64,000 bases of DNA from UBA5078 sp040384465 (lineage in GTDB: Bacteria; Pseudomonadota; Gammaproteobacteria; Pseudomonadales; Pseudohongiellaceae): the NCBI GenBank assembly GCA_040384465.1, contig JAZKJF010000001.1:186001-250000 (forward strand), given 5' to 3'. The first letter of the stretch is position 1, and every line of letters begins with the position of its first letter. Made by a program: the position numbers and the translations under genes. Below the pieces are notes generated by a model. That model searched no databases. It was given only the letters and a program-made list of their open reading frames with translations, and was not told the origin of the DNA. Below are positions 16,799 through 26,626 of this stretch, piece by piece.

Positions 16799-19300
16799 TC
16801 ATGGCAGGCCATACAGTACCTGTTTGCCGTTAGCGTCGATCATTTCGTAATCAACTCTGCCGTCGCCATTGAAATCACCACCCCGGAATGAAATGCCATT
16901 GCTGATTTCATTCTGGTTCAACCAGATCTGGTCTGCTGTCTTCAAAGGGTGTACAAAAAATGACGGTTTGAAATTGCCGACTCCGGGAATGTTGATAACA
17001 CCGGTGTCACGATTTGTTTCCACCTTCAAGCCCTCTCCACTGACGGCAGCATAAAATGTGCCATTGGCCACGAATGGCAGTACGCGCTGCTCTATCCCAT
17101 TGGCGCAGCGTATTTTAAAGGCATATTCCTCAGAACTGGGTGAACCTTGCGGTGTGCCAAAACTGACTGCACCGCACTCCCCTGAAGCACCGGCAATATT
17201 GTCAAGCGCAAATGCACCAGAAAAGTGCTCACCGCCACCCAGCGCGATGCCCACACTGCCGTTGCTACGGAAGCTCGTATCGAAACCAGCGCCCTCGACT
17301 GCAGAAGCGAAACCGGTGATATCCCGAGGTGCTGCCGCAAGCTCAACGGCGATGCCATTCTTGACGGCAAGCAAACGGCCGTCTGGCAATTTGCTGAGTC
17401 CTTCCGGGATTGATGAAGGGACCAGCCGCATGCTGTTGACTTGCAGAGACATCGTTGTGGAAGGTCCCGGGGCTGTGATCCTGCCCGTGACTGGATCGAC
17501 AGTAATACCACTTGCACCAAGTGCAGAGGAGACCGCACCTAATGCTGTGCGGGTGCTCTGGCCAGCTACACCGATATTGCTGGGGTTGTTGAAAGCGGTG
17601 CTTATGCTGGAAGCAATGCGCTGGGCATCTGCTGAGCTGACTCCTCGTCCCGTGAGTGAGGTAATAATGCTGCTTTGATTCACTGAGGTGGTGGGGCTTA
17701 AAGGGATTGCATGGCGTAACGCCGCTTCCAACAGGACTGGATTGCTCGCCAGTTGGGTGCGTGCCAGGGTCGTGTTGCTGAGGTTAAGGGTGACTCCCAG
17801 CGTCGTTGCCAACGCGGGCAAAGAGTTTTCTATGGCTTTGCTGGTCAGCGCAGCGGCGGTATCGGCAAGACTAGTGCTTAACGATGCGCCAGCATTCAGG
17901 GTCTTGGTCAACACCTCGGTTGTGGCAGTGATTATGGCAGCGAGGTTAGCGCTGCTGGTGGTGCTGGTAATCAGCCCACTGCTGTTGCTCAATGTCGTCT
18001 GGGCAATGCTGCCGATCTGCGACTTCTCGGCACTGGTCAAGGTACCCTTATCTTTGAGTGCGGCGATGACGTCTGCGAGTCCATCTAGAGAGGCAGTCAC
18101 ATCACTTGGAGCAATGCTGCCTCCGCGTTGACTGGCACTGCTGGCCAGTTCCAGCGTACGGTTCAATGTCTCCAGCGCGCTTATGGCTGCCGTGTTTGTC
18201 AGGGTCCCGGCGGCGATCTGTTGAGTGGCTTGTGTAGAGACGGTCAGCGCCTTGGTAAAGGCGGCTGTGATAGCCGTCATGGTGGATTCGGGAATCGGGC
18301 CTGTCGCGGGAAGGCTGATGTTGTTCAGTGCCGTTGAGAGTTCTGTGGTGGATTGCGTTGCGCCGGAACCCCCGGTCGTGCCTCCGCCACCTGTACCTCC
18401 CCCCCCGGTGCCACCTCCACCCGAAGTGGTCGTGCAGGTTTCGCTGAATGCTGCTGGCGTGGACGCAGCGCTGCCGCTAGCCCCCGTGACACTGAATTGC
18501 CCCTGTACGGCATGCGCGAGCGTGAAGTTTTTGGCCAGCTGCTTGTTGTTCAGGATAAACACCTGATCTGCCTGTGACTGCGGAGAGAGTGTGCAGGTTG
18601 TCTGGATCCGTGGCAGAGCGCTGAAACTGCCACTTTGCAGTGTTCCGAAGCGCATGGTCTCAGGCCCGGCAGTCTGTTGAGTGACGATTCGATAGGTATA
18701 GTGCGCCGCGCTGCCAAATTCGTTGAGCACCGTCTCGAAAGTCGGCGCGGTCGCTTTGACTCGATCCACCAGGTTATCTGAGTTGAATGTGACATTGGCG
18801 CCGCTAATACTGATTGGTCCTCCCGTGGAAGGGTTGGTGACGTTGACGAGCAGCGTCAAATCACCGGTATCGTCGCGGCCAAGCACCTGTAGCGTCTGTC
18901 CGGAAGGGATGTTGCCGGTCAGTGTTGAGCCACCGTTGGTGACAACGATATTGACCGTTTGTATGACTGCCTCGATACGACGCCCGGAGTTGTCATCGTC
19001 AATGACTACACCCACCCTGAAACTGTAAGTGCCATTAACAAGTGTGCCATTCTTCGCGAAGCCAAAGCTGAAACCGGGAATGCCAAGGCTGGAGGTTTTG
19101 GGAACCCCTGTCACTTTGCCGATTATCCCTGTGCTGCTGATGGCCGGTGACTGGGTAAAACTCGTGCCGCTGATCGTGATCTGATTGTTGGTGAAAGTGA
19201 AATCACCTGCCTGCACGCTACCGGCAACGCTGAGGGCGGCGGCGATGCCGCTGACAAGCAGTGGCTTTTTGAAACTCTGATAACGGGTTTGATGACTCAC
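16799..19300 (-). CDS. Large exported protein, paralogue of its downstream neighbour
   Basis: The 833-residue protein has a signal peptide (AALSVAGSVQA, cleavage near residue 32), the same beta-rich N-terminal domain (GTYSFRVGVVIDDDNSGRR matches GDYSFRVAVTFQDNDSDRR of the paralogue), a GGGGTGGGGTGGGG linker instead of Pro-Glu, an Ala/Thr-rich helical region and the same C-terminal domain ending DFNGDGRVDYEM, then VLYGLP. Four Cys are conserved between the two. The start is GTG at 19300, overlapping the stop of the barrel gene as GTGA, so translation is coupled. Duplication with diverged linkers is clear; function is unknown. Surface display or calcium-dependent folding is an inference. Confidence 0.75.
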   Translation of the reverse strand: MSHQTRYQSFKKPLLVSGIAAALSVAGSVQAGDFTFTNNQITISGTSFTQSPAISSTGIIGKVTGVPKTSSLGIPGFSFGFAKNGTLVNGTYSFRVGVVIDDDNSGRRIEAVIQTVNIVVTNGGSTLTGNIPSGQTLQVLGRDDTGDLTLLVNVTNPSTGGPISISGANVTFNSDNLVDRVKATAPTFETVLNEFGSAAHYTYRIVTQQTAGPETMRFGTLQSGSFSALPRIQTTCTLSPQSQADQVFILNNKQLAKNFTLAHAVQGQFSVTGASGSAASTPAAFSETCTTTSGGGGTGGGGTGGGGTTGGSGATQSTTELSTALNNISLPATGPIPESTMTAITAAFTKALTVSTQATQQIAAGTLTNTAAISALETLNRTLELASSASQRGGSIAPSDVTASLDGLADVIAALKDKGTLTSAEKSQIGSIAQTTLSNSSGLITSTTSSANLAAIITATTEVLTKTLNAGASLSTSLADTAAALTSKAIENSLPALATTLGVTLNLSNTTLARTQLASNPVLLEAALRHAIPLSPTTSVNQSSIITSLTGRGVSSADAQRIASSISTAFNNPSNIGVAGQSTRTALGAVSSALGASGITVDPVTGRITAPGPSTTMSLQVNSMRLVPSSIPEGLSKLPDGRLLAVKNGIAVELAAAPRDITGFASAVEGAGFDTSFRSNGSVGIALGGGEHFSGAFALDNIAGASGECGAVSFGTPQGSPSSEEYAFKIRCANGIEQRVLPFVANGTFYAAVSGEGLKVETNRDTGVINIPGVGNFKPSFFVHPLKTADQIWLNQNEISNGISFRGGDFNGDGRVDYEMIDANGKQVLYGLP

Positions 19301-20514
19301 AGCTGCAACCCCAGTTGTATCCCTGCGTATCCGTAGGGTTGTTCGGAAAACGAGCCGCTCAACGGGTTGTTGTAATGCGGAATCACACCGAGAAACTGAT
19401 TACTGAACAACTTTCCGGTCAGGCTGATATTGAAGTAGGGCGTTATCCAGTAGCTGATACTGCCGCGCAGGCTGTGATTATCGGATGCATCGGCGGTGTT
19501 TACATTATTGGCCTGGAGGAACGATGGCAACAGCACGTTCGAGGGGTTGACAACCGTGGTGATATCGCTGGCGTTGATGCGCAGGTATTCATAGCTCAGC
19601 TGTACAGGAATGCGTGGGGTGATCTGCCAGTTAAAACCACCTCCCAGCAGCAAATGTCCTTCTTCCACCATAAAGGACTGATCGAAGGCGCTGGCGAGGC
19701 CAATGACCCGGATGTCCGAACCTGTGCCAGAGGAGGCCTCTGTCTCGGCATAGCCTGCCCATACTGAGGTCGTGAAGCTGTCTCCCAGCGGCATACTGTA
19801 GATCAGGCGAGCCTGCCAGCCTTCATCTTCCAAGTTCTCCAGTCGAAAAGTCTGGGGCTGCGTGAACAACACAGAGGCGTTGCCGCTCAGGATAATTTTG
19901 TCGAGGGAGCCGGAGAAGTCATCCGTCTTGTTCTGAGTGCGGGTGAGCTCCAGACTGGCCGAGTGCCAGGCGCGGGCGTTGTCAAAATAACCAGCCTCGA
20001 AAAAATTCCACTTCAAACCATAGGCTGTGCTGGTGGTGGACAACGCGTCGTCGATGTCCACTAGGTTGATGGACCTTATTTCGCCCAGATCAATGGTGAG
20101 GTCTTGCTGCTGCCTGCGGTAGAAAGCACTGAGAAAAGAAGTGATGCCGACATTCAGCTCGACCCTTTCACCGTCGAGATCGCCGCTGTCACCTTCCAGT
20201 TGCCGTGTGCCTGCTAGCAGCTGCTCGCGCATGTCCAGAAAGTCGATGGAGTCGTTGACGGCCAGTTTGCTGGCGGTAAGGTCGAATTTCATGGGGTCGA
20301 GAGTGTAAGCGCTGAGGTGATCGGAACTCATCCAGCCCAGAGGGGTATCAGCACTGACAGCAGTGCTGGTGCCAAGTGTGATCGTAGCGATGGAAAACGC
20401 GAGAAGAGCAGCACGGGACTGGCGGGTGACGATTGGGCTGGGCATGGAAAAATACTTCATAAATTTGCGCAACAGTGACGGCCTCGCCAAGCATGCACTG
20501 AGCGAGGGATTCAT
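19297..20514 (-). CDS. Probable outer-membrane beta-barrel protein
   Basis: The 405-residue product has a long basic leader and hydrophobic signal (AALLAFSIATITLGTSTAVSA, cleavage near residue 55). Amphipathic alternating strands typical of a beta-barrel follow: ARLIYSMPLGDSFTTSVWAGYAE, HLLLGGGFNWQI, VQLSYEYLRI, SLRGSISYWI and FNISLTGKLF. It ends GYAGIQLGLQL. It is the first gene of an operon with the two paralogous exported proteins and overlaps the next gene by four bases. It could be their outer-membrane partner, but it has no POTRA or TPR domain. Internal ATGs at residues 19 and 24 are alternative starts giving a more normal signal peptide. No family is recognised. Confidence 0.7.
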   Translation of the reverse strand: MNPSLSACLARPSLLRKFMKYFSMPSPIVTRQSRAALLAFSIATITLGTSTAVSADTPLGWMSSDHLSAYTLDPMKFDLTASKLAVNDSIDFLDMREQLLAGTRQLEGDSGDLDGERVELNVGITSFLSAFYRRQQQDLTIDLGEIRSINLVDIDDALSTTSTAYGLKWNFFEAGYFDNARAWHSASLELTRTQNKTDDFSGSLDKIILSGNASVLFTQPQTFRLENLEDEGWQARLIYSMPLGDSFTTSVWAGYAETEASSGTGSDIRVIGLASAFDQSFMVEEGHLLLGGGFNWQITPRIPVQLSYEYLRINASDITTVVNPSNVLLPSFLQANNVNTADASDNHSLRGSISYWITPYFNISLTGKLFSNQFLGVIPHYNNPLSGSFSEQPYGYAGIQLGLQL

Positions 20515-20818
20515 ATGGTAATACCTGAAGCCGCGAGCTTAGTGTCTGTGCCTGTTATTGTCCAGCCAAGCCACGGTAAAAAGTTGTGTAAATTTATACA
20601 CTTTGCGCTGTTATTTGATGCAGCCCACAGCTTCGTTGCAGGCATGTGTCCAGGCGGGGATTTTTTTGTGTCATTCTCCGCGCTATATCGGATAAACTTA
20701 CCCGCGCCCTGATGCTCTCGGAAGAGCCTTTAAAAAAGCCCTCGGGTGCAACCTCATTAAAAGTCTTCGGAATCTTCTGCATATCACTGATTCCGTAGCG
20801 CTAATAACAGAGCCATTC
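20515..20818. promoter_or_regulatory. Divergent promoter region between the barrel operon and smc
   Basis: No gene is supported in this 304-bp gap. It contains the inverted repeat GTGTA-N6-TACAC at 20586-20601, within AT-rich sequence, which could be a repressor site for the barrel operon. CGCTATATCGGATAAAC near 20690 is a possible -10 region for smc. No regulator can be assigned. Confidence 0.4.
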
Positions 20819-23800
20819 ATGCGTTTGAAATGTATTAAATTAGCCGGTTTCAAGTCCTTCGTTGATCCCACTACGGTAAATTTTCCCAGCAATCTTTGTG
20901 CGGTGGTCGGGCCTAATGGCTGCGGCAAATCTAACATTATTGATGCGGTGCGTTGGGTGATGGGGGAAAGCTCCGCGAAGAACCTGCGCGGCGAGAACAT
21001 GACCGACGTTATTTTCAATGGCTCGGGCGGGCGCAAACCGGTGGGGCAGGCCAGCATCGAGCTGGTGTTCGACAATAGTGACAACCGCATCAAGGGCGAA
21101 TACGCCCAGTACAACGAGATTTCCATCAAGCGCAAAGTGTCTCGCGACGGCCAGTCCGGGTACATGCTCAACGGCATTAAGTGCCGCCGCCGCGACATCA
21201 CCGATATCTTCCTGGGCACCGGTCTGGGCCCGCGCAGTTACTCCATCATCGAACAGGGCATGGTGTCGAGGCTGATCGAATCGCGTCCCGAGGACCTGCG
21301 TATCTTCATCGAGGAGGCCGCCGGCATCTCCAAGTACAAGGAGCGCCGTCGCGAGACCGAGAACCGCATCAAGCGTACCCGCGAGAACCTGGAGCGGTTG
21401 ACCGACCTGCGCGACGAGCTTGGCCGCCAGCTGCAGCACCTGCACCGTCAGGCGCAGGCCGCCGAGAAATACGGCGAGTTCAAGCAACAGGAACGCGCCA
21501 TGACGGCGCAGCATAACGCGCTGCGCTGGAAGGCGCTTAACGATGAGTTGCAGATCAAGCAGGCCGCCATCGGCGAGCTGGAGATCCGCATCGAGGCCAC
21601 CATCGCGCAACAGCGCTCGATTGACGCCCAGATCGAGAAGCATCTTGTCGACAACTCTGAATTCAACGACCAGCTGAGCGAAATCCAAGGCCGTTACTAC
21701 AGCCTGGGCAGCGACATCGCCCGCATCGAACAATCCATCGAGCACCATATCGAGCGCGTCAGTCAGCTCAAGCGCGATCTGGCCGAGACCCAGCAGGGCT
21801 TCGGCGTGACGCAGGGTGAGCTGGAATCGGACGTCAGCAAGGTGGCCTCGCTGGAGGCGGAGCTGCGCATCATCGAACCGAAGCTAGAAGAGGCGCAGGC
21901 CGTGGAGGAGGAGTCCGCCTTCGCGCTGGAGGAAGCCGACGAGCGGATGCAGCAGTGGCAGCAGGAGTGGGATGAGTTTAATCGCCGTGCCGAAGAGCCG
22001 CGCCAGATCGCCGAAGTCGAGCAGTCCCGCATCCAGCAACTGGAGAAAATCGTGGAGCGTGGCCTGGATCGCAAGGCTCGACTGCAAGAAGAGAAGAAGG
22101 CTCTGGGCGACAACCCGGAGCAGGACGTTATCGACGAGCTGTCGATTCAGGTCTCCCATCTCGAAGAACAACTGGAGCTGCATCAGACCAGCAACAGCGA
22201 GCTGGCCGACGACATTGAAGAAGAGCGCAGCCGCGTGCAGACCATCGCCAGCGATCTGGACCGTGCGCGTAGCGAGCTGCAGAGCCTGAAGGGCCGCCAT
22301 TCGTCACTGGAAGCACTGCAAAAAGCAGCGCTGGGGCGTAACAACGAGGGCCTGAACCGCTGGCTGCAAAGCCGCAACCTCAGCCAGCACAAGCGTCTCG
22401 GCGAGAGTATTCGTGTCAGCAGCGGCTATGAGTCGGCGGTAGAAGCCGTGCTCGGGGATTATCTGCAGAGCATCTGTGTCGAGAACATCGACAATGTCGA
22501 GACCTTGCTTAAAGAGCTGCCCGCCGGACTGTTGTCGTTGGTGGACATGGGCGTGGTCAGCGATAAGCCGTCTGCCACTTCAGGACGGGTACTGCTGTGC
22601 ACCAAAATTGATTCGAGCTGGGACAGTGCCGCGCTGCTCGCGGGCATCTACGTCGCCGACGATCTGCCTGCGGCATTGAGCCTGCGTGCCAGCCTCATCG
22701 CCAATGAGTCGATTGTGACGCGCCAGGGTGTGTGGCTCGGCAAATCCTGGATTCGGGTTCGCAAGGCGGCTGATGAAAAAGCGGGCCTGCTGGAGCGCAA
22801 GGGCGAGATTACGCGCCTCGAAGAGAACATCGCTTTGCAGCAGTCCCGTGTTGACGAATTGCTGGAAGCACAGGCACTTAGCCGCCAGACTTTGCGTGAT
22901 ATCGAGTCTCGGCGCGAAGATGTCCAGCGCCAGATTGCCCAGACAGCACGGCAGTACAGCGAGCAGAAATCCCAGCTTGGCGCTCGCTTGATGAAAGTCG
23001 AGCAGAACAACCTGCGCCGCGAGCGGCTGCAGCACGAACTGGACGAGCTGATGAAACAGCTTGCGACCGAAGAGGAAAACACGGCGCTGGCGCGCTCCAA
23101 TCTGCAGAGCGCGCTGGATGCCATGGAAGAGGACACCGAGCGCAAAGAGACTCTGCTGCAACAGCGCGACGAACGACGCGAGCGGTTGGATCAGGCGCGT
23201 CAGAAAGCGCGGCACGATAAAGATGTGGCCCATCATCTGGCGCTGCAACAACAGTCATTCAATTCCCAGCTCAAGTCCGTGCGGGACACCTTGGACCGCA
23301 TGGCTTCGCAGGTGCAGCGCGCCAAGGAACGCATCGAGTCCCTGAGCCGTCAGCTGGCCGACTCCGATTCGCCATTGGAGATGAAGCGCGCCGAGCTGGA
23401 GATGCAGCTGCAGAAGCGCCTCGAAGTGGAAGAGCAGCTGACCGCCGCCAAGGCGCGTGCCGATGGCAACGAACATACCCTGCGCGGGCTGGAGCAGCAG
23501 CGCGCCCAGTTCGAACGTGCGGCAGGCGGGCTGCGGGAACAATTGATGGAACACCGCCTCAAATGCGAGGGCGATCTGGTCAAGCGTGAGGCGCTGGCAC
23601 AGCAACTGGTAGACAGCAAATACGATCTGCAGACGGTGCTGGCGAATCTCCCGGAAGAGTTGGATCAGGCCACCTGCGAGAACGAACTCGCGGCGATTGC
23701 CCAGCGCATTCAGCGGCTGGGAGCGATCAACCTGGCCGCCATCGACGAATACAAGCAGCAGTCCGAGCGCAAGGTCTATCTGGATTCGCAGAACGACGAT

Positions 23801-24331
23801 CTGGAGCGCGCGCTGACCACTCTCGAAAATGCGATTCGCAAGATCGATAAAGAGACTCGCACCCGCTTCAAGGAGACTTTCGACAAGATCAACGCCGGCC
23901 TGCAGGAGTTGTTCCCGAAGGTGTTCGGAGGCGGGCATGCCTACCTGGACATGACGGGTGAAGATCTGCTGGATACGGGGGTGGCGATTATGGCGCGGCC
24001 GCCAGGCAAGAAGAACAGTACCATCCATCTACTTTCCGGTGGTGAGAAGGCCATGACGGCGATTGCGCTGGTGTTCTCGATATTCCAACTCAACCCGTCG
24101 CCGTTCTGTATGCTGGACGAAGTAGACGCGCCGCTGGACGATGCCAACGTCGGTCGTTATGCGCGTCTGGTGAAGGAAATGTCGGAGTCCGTGCAGTTTG
24201 TCTTCATCACACACAACAAGCTGACCATGGAAATGGCTAATCAGTTGCTGGGGGTGACAATGCACGAGCCGGGCGTGTCCCGCATCGTGGCGGTGGATAT
24301 CGCCGAGGCCGCTGAGCTGGCCGCGATGTGA
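20819..24331 (+). CDS. smc: Chromosome partition protein SMC
   Basis: This 1170-residue protein has standard SMC architecture. Walker A is GPNGCGKSN (31-39), then a long coiled coil, a hinge near 510-640 (GRVLLCTKIDSSW, VDMGVV), a second coiled coil, and the C-terminal ATPase half with signature LLSGGEKAMTAIAL and Walker B FCMLDEVDAPLDDAN. It forms the ATP-driven loop-extruding core of condensin, with ScpA and ScpB encoded elsewhere, and compacts and segregates the chromosome. Placement directly before zipA and ligA is the arrangement seen in Pseudomonas relatives. A type-B REPIN begins 2 bp after its stop. Confidence 0.97.
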   Translation: MRLKCIKLAGFKSFVDPTTVNFPSNLCAVVGPNGCGKSNIIDAVRWVMGESSAKNLRGENMTDVIFNGSGGRKPVGQASIELVFDNSDNRIKGEYAQYNEISIKRKVSRDGQSGYMLNGIKCRRRDITDIFLGTGLGPRSYSIIEQGMVSRLIESRPEDLRIFIEEAAGISKYKERRRETENRIKRTRENLERLTDLRDELGRQLQHLHRQAQAAEKYGEFKQQERAMTAQHNALRWKALNDELQIKQAAIGELEIRIEATIAQQRSIDAQIEKHLVDNSEFNDQLSEIQGRYYSLGSDIARIEQSIEHHIERVSQLKRDLAETQQGFGVTQGELESDVSKVASLEAELRIIEPKLEEAQAVEEESAFALEEADERMQQWQQEWDEFNRRAEEPRQIAEVEQSRIQQLEKIVERGLDRKARLQEEKKALGDNPEQDVIDELSIQVSHLEEQLELHQTSNSELADDIEEERSRVQTIASDLDRARSELQSLKGRHSSLEALQKAALGRNNEGLNRWLQSRNLSQHKRLGESIRVSSGYESAVEAVLGDYLQSICVENIDNVETLLKELPAGLLSLVDMGVVSDKPSATSGRVLLCTKIDSSWDSAALLAGIYVADDLPAALSLRASLIANESIVTRQGVWLGKSWIRVRKAADEKAGLLERKGEITRLEENIALQQSRVDELLEAQALSRQTLRDIESRREDVQRQIAQTARQYSEQKSQLGARLMKVEQNNLRRERLQHELDELMKQLATEEENTALARSNLQSALDAMEEDTERKETLLQQRDERRERLDQARQKARHDKDVAHHLALQQQSFNSQLKSVRDTLDRMASQVQRAKERIESLSRQLADSDSPLEMKRAELEMQLQKRLEVEEQLTAAKARADGNEHTLRGLEQQRAQFERAAGGLREQLMEHRLKCEGDLVKREALAQQLVDSKYDLQTVLANLPEELDQATCENELAAIAQRIQRLGAINLAAIDEYKQQSERKVYLDSQNDDLERALTTLENAIRKIDKETRTRFKETFDKINAGLQELFPKVFGGGHAYLDMTGEDLLDTGVAIMARPPGKKNSTIHLLSGGEKAMTAIALVFSIFQLNPSPFCMLDEVDAPLDDANVGRYARLVKEMSESVQFVFITHNKLTMEMANQLLGVTMHEPGVSRIVAVDIAEAAELAAM

Positions 24332-24333
24332 TG

Positions 24334-24394
24334 TGTAGGAGCCTGCCCTGCAGGCGACAGATCGAAAGCATCGCCTGCAGGGCAGGCTCCTACA
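24334..24394. repeat. Type-B REPIN after smc
   Basis: Two inverted 25-base arms, the left beginning TGTAGGAGCCTGCCCTGCAG, flank an 11-bp spacer. It starts 2 bp after the smc stop and ends 99 bp before zipA, so it separates the two coding regions and may cause partial termination or protect the smc transcript. Confidence 0.88.
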
Positions 24395-24493
24395 GTCAGT
24401 GGGACAGGAATAGGGCTTTCACGAACCGACAGGTTTGGGTTATAAAACCAATTAAATTAACGCTTTCTGCATTTATTAGGGCTGAGTTTTGTT

Positions 24494-26626
24494 ATGGGGC
24501 TGCGCGAACTCTTGATACTGGTGTTAATCCTGGCCATCGTTGGCGTGATCCTGCGGGGGCTCTATGTCGCTCTCAAGGCACGTCGCGGTCAGCTGCGCAT
24601 GGCCCTGGAGAAGAATATCCCCCAGTATGACCCGGAGGAACTGTCGCTCTCAGAACTGCCAAATGGTGGTGCGCGCATGGTCGAGCGTTCCTTTGCGGAG
24701 GTAGTGCGCCAGAACTCCGAATTCAGCTCCCGTGATCGCTTGCACAAGGGCCGCTCCGAACATGCCATTCCTGTGTTGATGGACACTGTCAGCGATGGGG
24801 ATGACGATGTTGGAGCTGTCCGCACGGCGCCTTCAGCCGTTGCCGGTGCTCGTCAGGCTGCCCGCCACCGACATGGCATCAAATCGGGCTCGGTGCGTCC
24901 GCCTCAGAAGCCTACACATCGTCCCATTGACCGCATGGCGGAGCGTCAGCAGAGCGTCGCAGCCGCAGCGGTGGCCGCCGTTGTCGAAGCTCCCCGTCAG
25001 GAAGCGCCTGTATATTCACATGCAGCGCACGCGGATGAGACTCCTTACCTTGATCCGCTCGATAGCCATGTGTTCAGCACGGACAATGGCACAGTGGCTT
25101 TTGCCGACGATCTGCCTGCCTTGCAGGTTGCTGCGCCTGCTGCCGAGAGTTTTACTCCTGAAGCGGCTGATGCTGCTGATAAAGAGGCTGCTGAGGAATA
25201 TGAAGAGCGCGCCGAATTTGATGACGAAATCTTCGAGGAGTACTTTGAGAGCGAGCATGCCGCCGACAAGGAGTTTGAAGACGAAGACCTCGATGAAGAA
25301 TATGAGGCAGAGTCTTTCGAGAGCGTCTATGTCGATGACGAGCAGGACGATGATAATCAAGATGATGTTGATGACCTGGACGAGGCTGATGATCAAGAGT
25401 CAGATGACCCGCTAGCCGCCCGCTTCGAAGATGACCTCGATGACGAGGATGACACTCTTCAGGATGACGACCCTGATGAGACAGACGTTGCTGTGACAGA
25501 AGAGTACCGCTACGAGACAGATTTCGGGAATGGCACCGATGAGTCCGACGATGATCAGGTGGGGGAAGAACCCGGTGACTACTACGCAGACGATGAAGAG
25601 GATGAAGTAGTGGAGCAGAAAACGGGTCCTCGACGCTGGTTGCAATGGGCTGGAGAGAAACTTTCCGGCATGACCGCTGCTGCGGCTGATGAAGGTGAAC
25701 GAGATCGCGCGAGAGGCGCTGAAGAACAGGCACGTGCTCGCGCAGAGATGAACGCTAAAGCCGCCCGAACAGCCTCGAAAGCAGACACCAAGCCCGCAAC
25801 GAAAAGCCGCACAGAGCGCACCGAGCCGGTGTTCAACTCTACTTTCGATCCTGATTTTGAAGAAACAGCATTTGATGATGCTTTGTTAGACGACTCTCAA
25901 AATGACGTGCAGGATCATCGCTCATTCAACACACCGACTCCTGCGCCGCGTAAGCAGATAGAGCCTCTGGACCGCTCGCGGCAGAGTGAGCTGAATCTCG
26001 ATGAGCCTGAAGACTTGGTGACACGTCAGGCGCCGCGCAAGCCTGAGACTTCCCACAACGAGCCTACTCGAAAAGAATCCGCACCGCGCAAGGAGTCTCG
26101 GCCAGTTGCTGCAGCGGACAGCAAATCTCAGAGCAAGAGCCAAGCCAAAGAGGGACCACGCGAACAGCAGTCCGACGCTGATGCCGTGCCGGAATACAGT
26201 GAAGTGCTGGTCGTCAATGTGGTGGCCAAACCGGAGCGTGAGTTCGCAGGTATCGATCTGCTGCCGGTGCTGCTGACCAGTGGCTTGCGCTTTGGGGATA
26301 TGAGTATTTTCCACCGCCACATCGAAGCAGATACCCGCAGTCCGGTGCTCTTCAGTGTGGCCAATATCGTCAATCCAGGCACTTTTGACCTTAACCAGAT
26401 CAGTGAGTTTTCGACGCGCGGGTTGTGTTTCTTCATGACCCTGCCCAACGTGGCGAACAGCATGCAGGCCTTCGACAAGATGCTGGATGTCGCGCAGCAA
26501 GTCAGGATCGCGCTGGATGGCGATCTCAAAGATGACAATCGCAGTGTAATGACCGCGCAGACCATCGAGCATTACCGTCAGCGCGTTCGCGACTTTGACC
26601 TTCGGCAATTGCGTCAGCCCAAATGA
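24494..26626 (+). CDS. zipA: Cell division protein ZipA with an unusually long acidic linker
   Basis: ZipA anchors FtsZ at the inner membrane during septum formation. The 710-residue protein has one N-terminal membrane helix (ELLILVLILAIVGVILRGLY, residues about 5-24) and a C-terminal ZipA domain from about 570 (EVLVVNVVAK, FAGIDLLPVLLTSGLRFG, LCFFMTLPNV). The linker of more than 500 residues is rich in Asp/Glu between about 190 and 375, then in charged and Pro/Gln residues. E. coli ZipA is 328 residues, so this one is more than twice as long. It follows smc and overlaps ligA by ATGA, so zipA and ligA are co-translated. Confidence 0.93.
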   Translation: MGLRELLILVLILAIVGVILRGLYVALKARRGQLRMALEKNIPQYDPEELSLSELPNGGARMVERSFAEVVRQNSEFSSRDRLHKGRSEHAIPVLMDTVSDGDDDVGAVRTAPSAVAGARQAARHRHGIKSGSVRPPQKPTHRPIDRMAERQQSVAAAAVAAVVEAPRQEAPVYSHAAHADETPYLDPLDSHVFSTDNGTVAFADDLPALQVAAPAAESFTPEAADAADKEAAEEYEERAEFDDEIFEEYFESEHAADKEFEDEDLDEEYEAESFESVYVDDEQDDDNQDDVDDLDEADDQESDDPLAARFEDDLDDEDDTLQDDDPDETDVAVTEEYRYETDFGNGTDESDDDQVGEEPGDYYADDEEDEVVEQKTGPRRWLQWAGEKLSGMTAAAADEGERDRARGAEEQARARAEMNAKAARTASKADTKPATKSRTERTEPVFNSTFDPDFEETAFDDALLDDSQNDVQDHRSFNTPTPAPRKQIEPLDRSRQSELNLDEPEDLVTRQAPRKPETSHNEPTRKESAPRKESRPVAAADSKSQSKSQAKEGPREQQSDADAVPEYSEVLVVNVVAKPEREFAGIDLLPVLLTSGLRFGDMSIFHRHIEADTRSPVLFSVANIVNPGTFDLNQISEFSTRGLCFFMTLPNVANSMQAFDKMLDVAQQVRIALDGDLKDDNRSVMTAQTIEHYRQRVRDFDLRQLRQPK

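Noticed and set aside
20840..21748. Open frame of 302 codons on the minus strand
   Set aside because: It is the complement of smc, whose domains are complete; the frame is an effect of codon bias.
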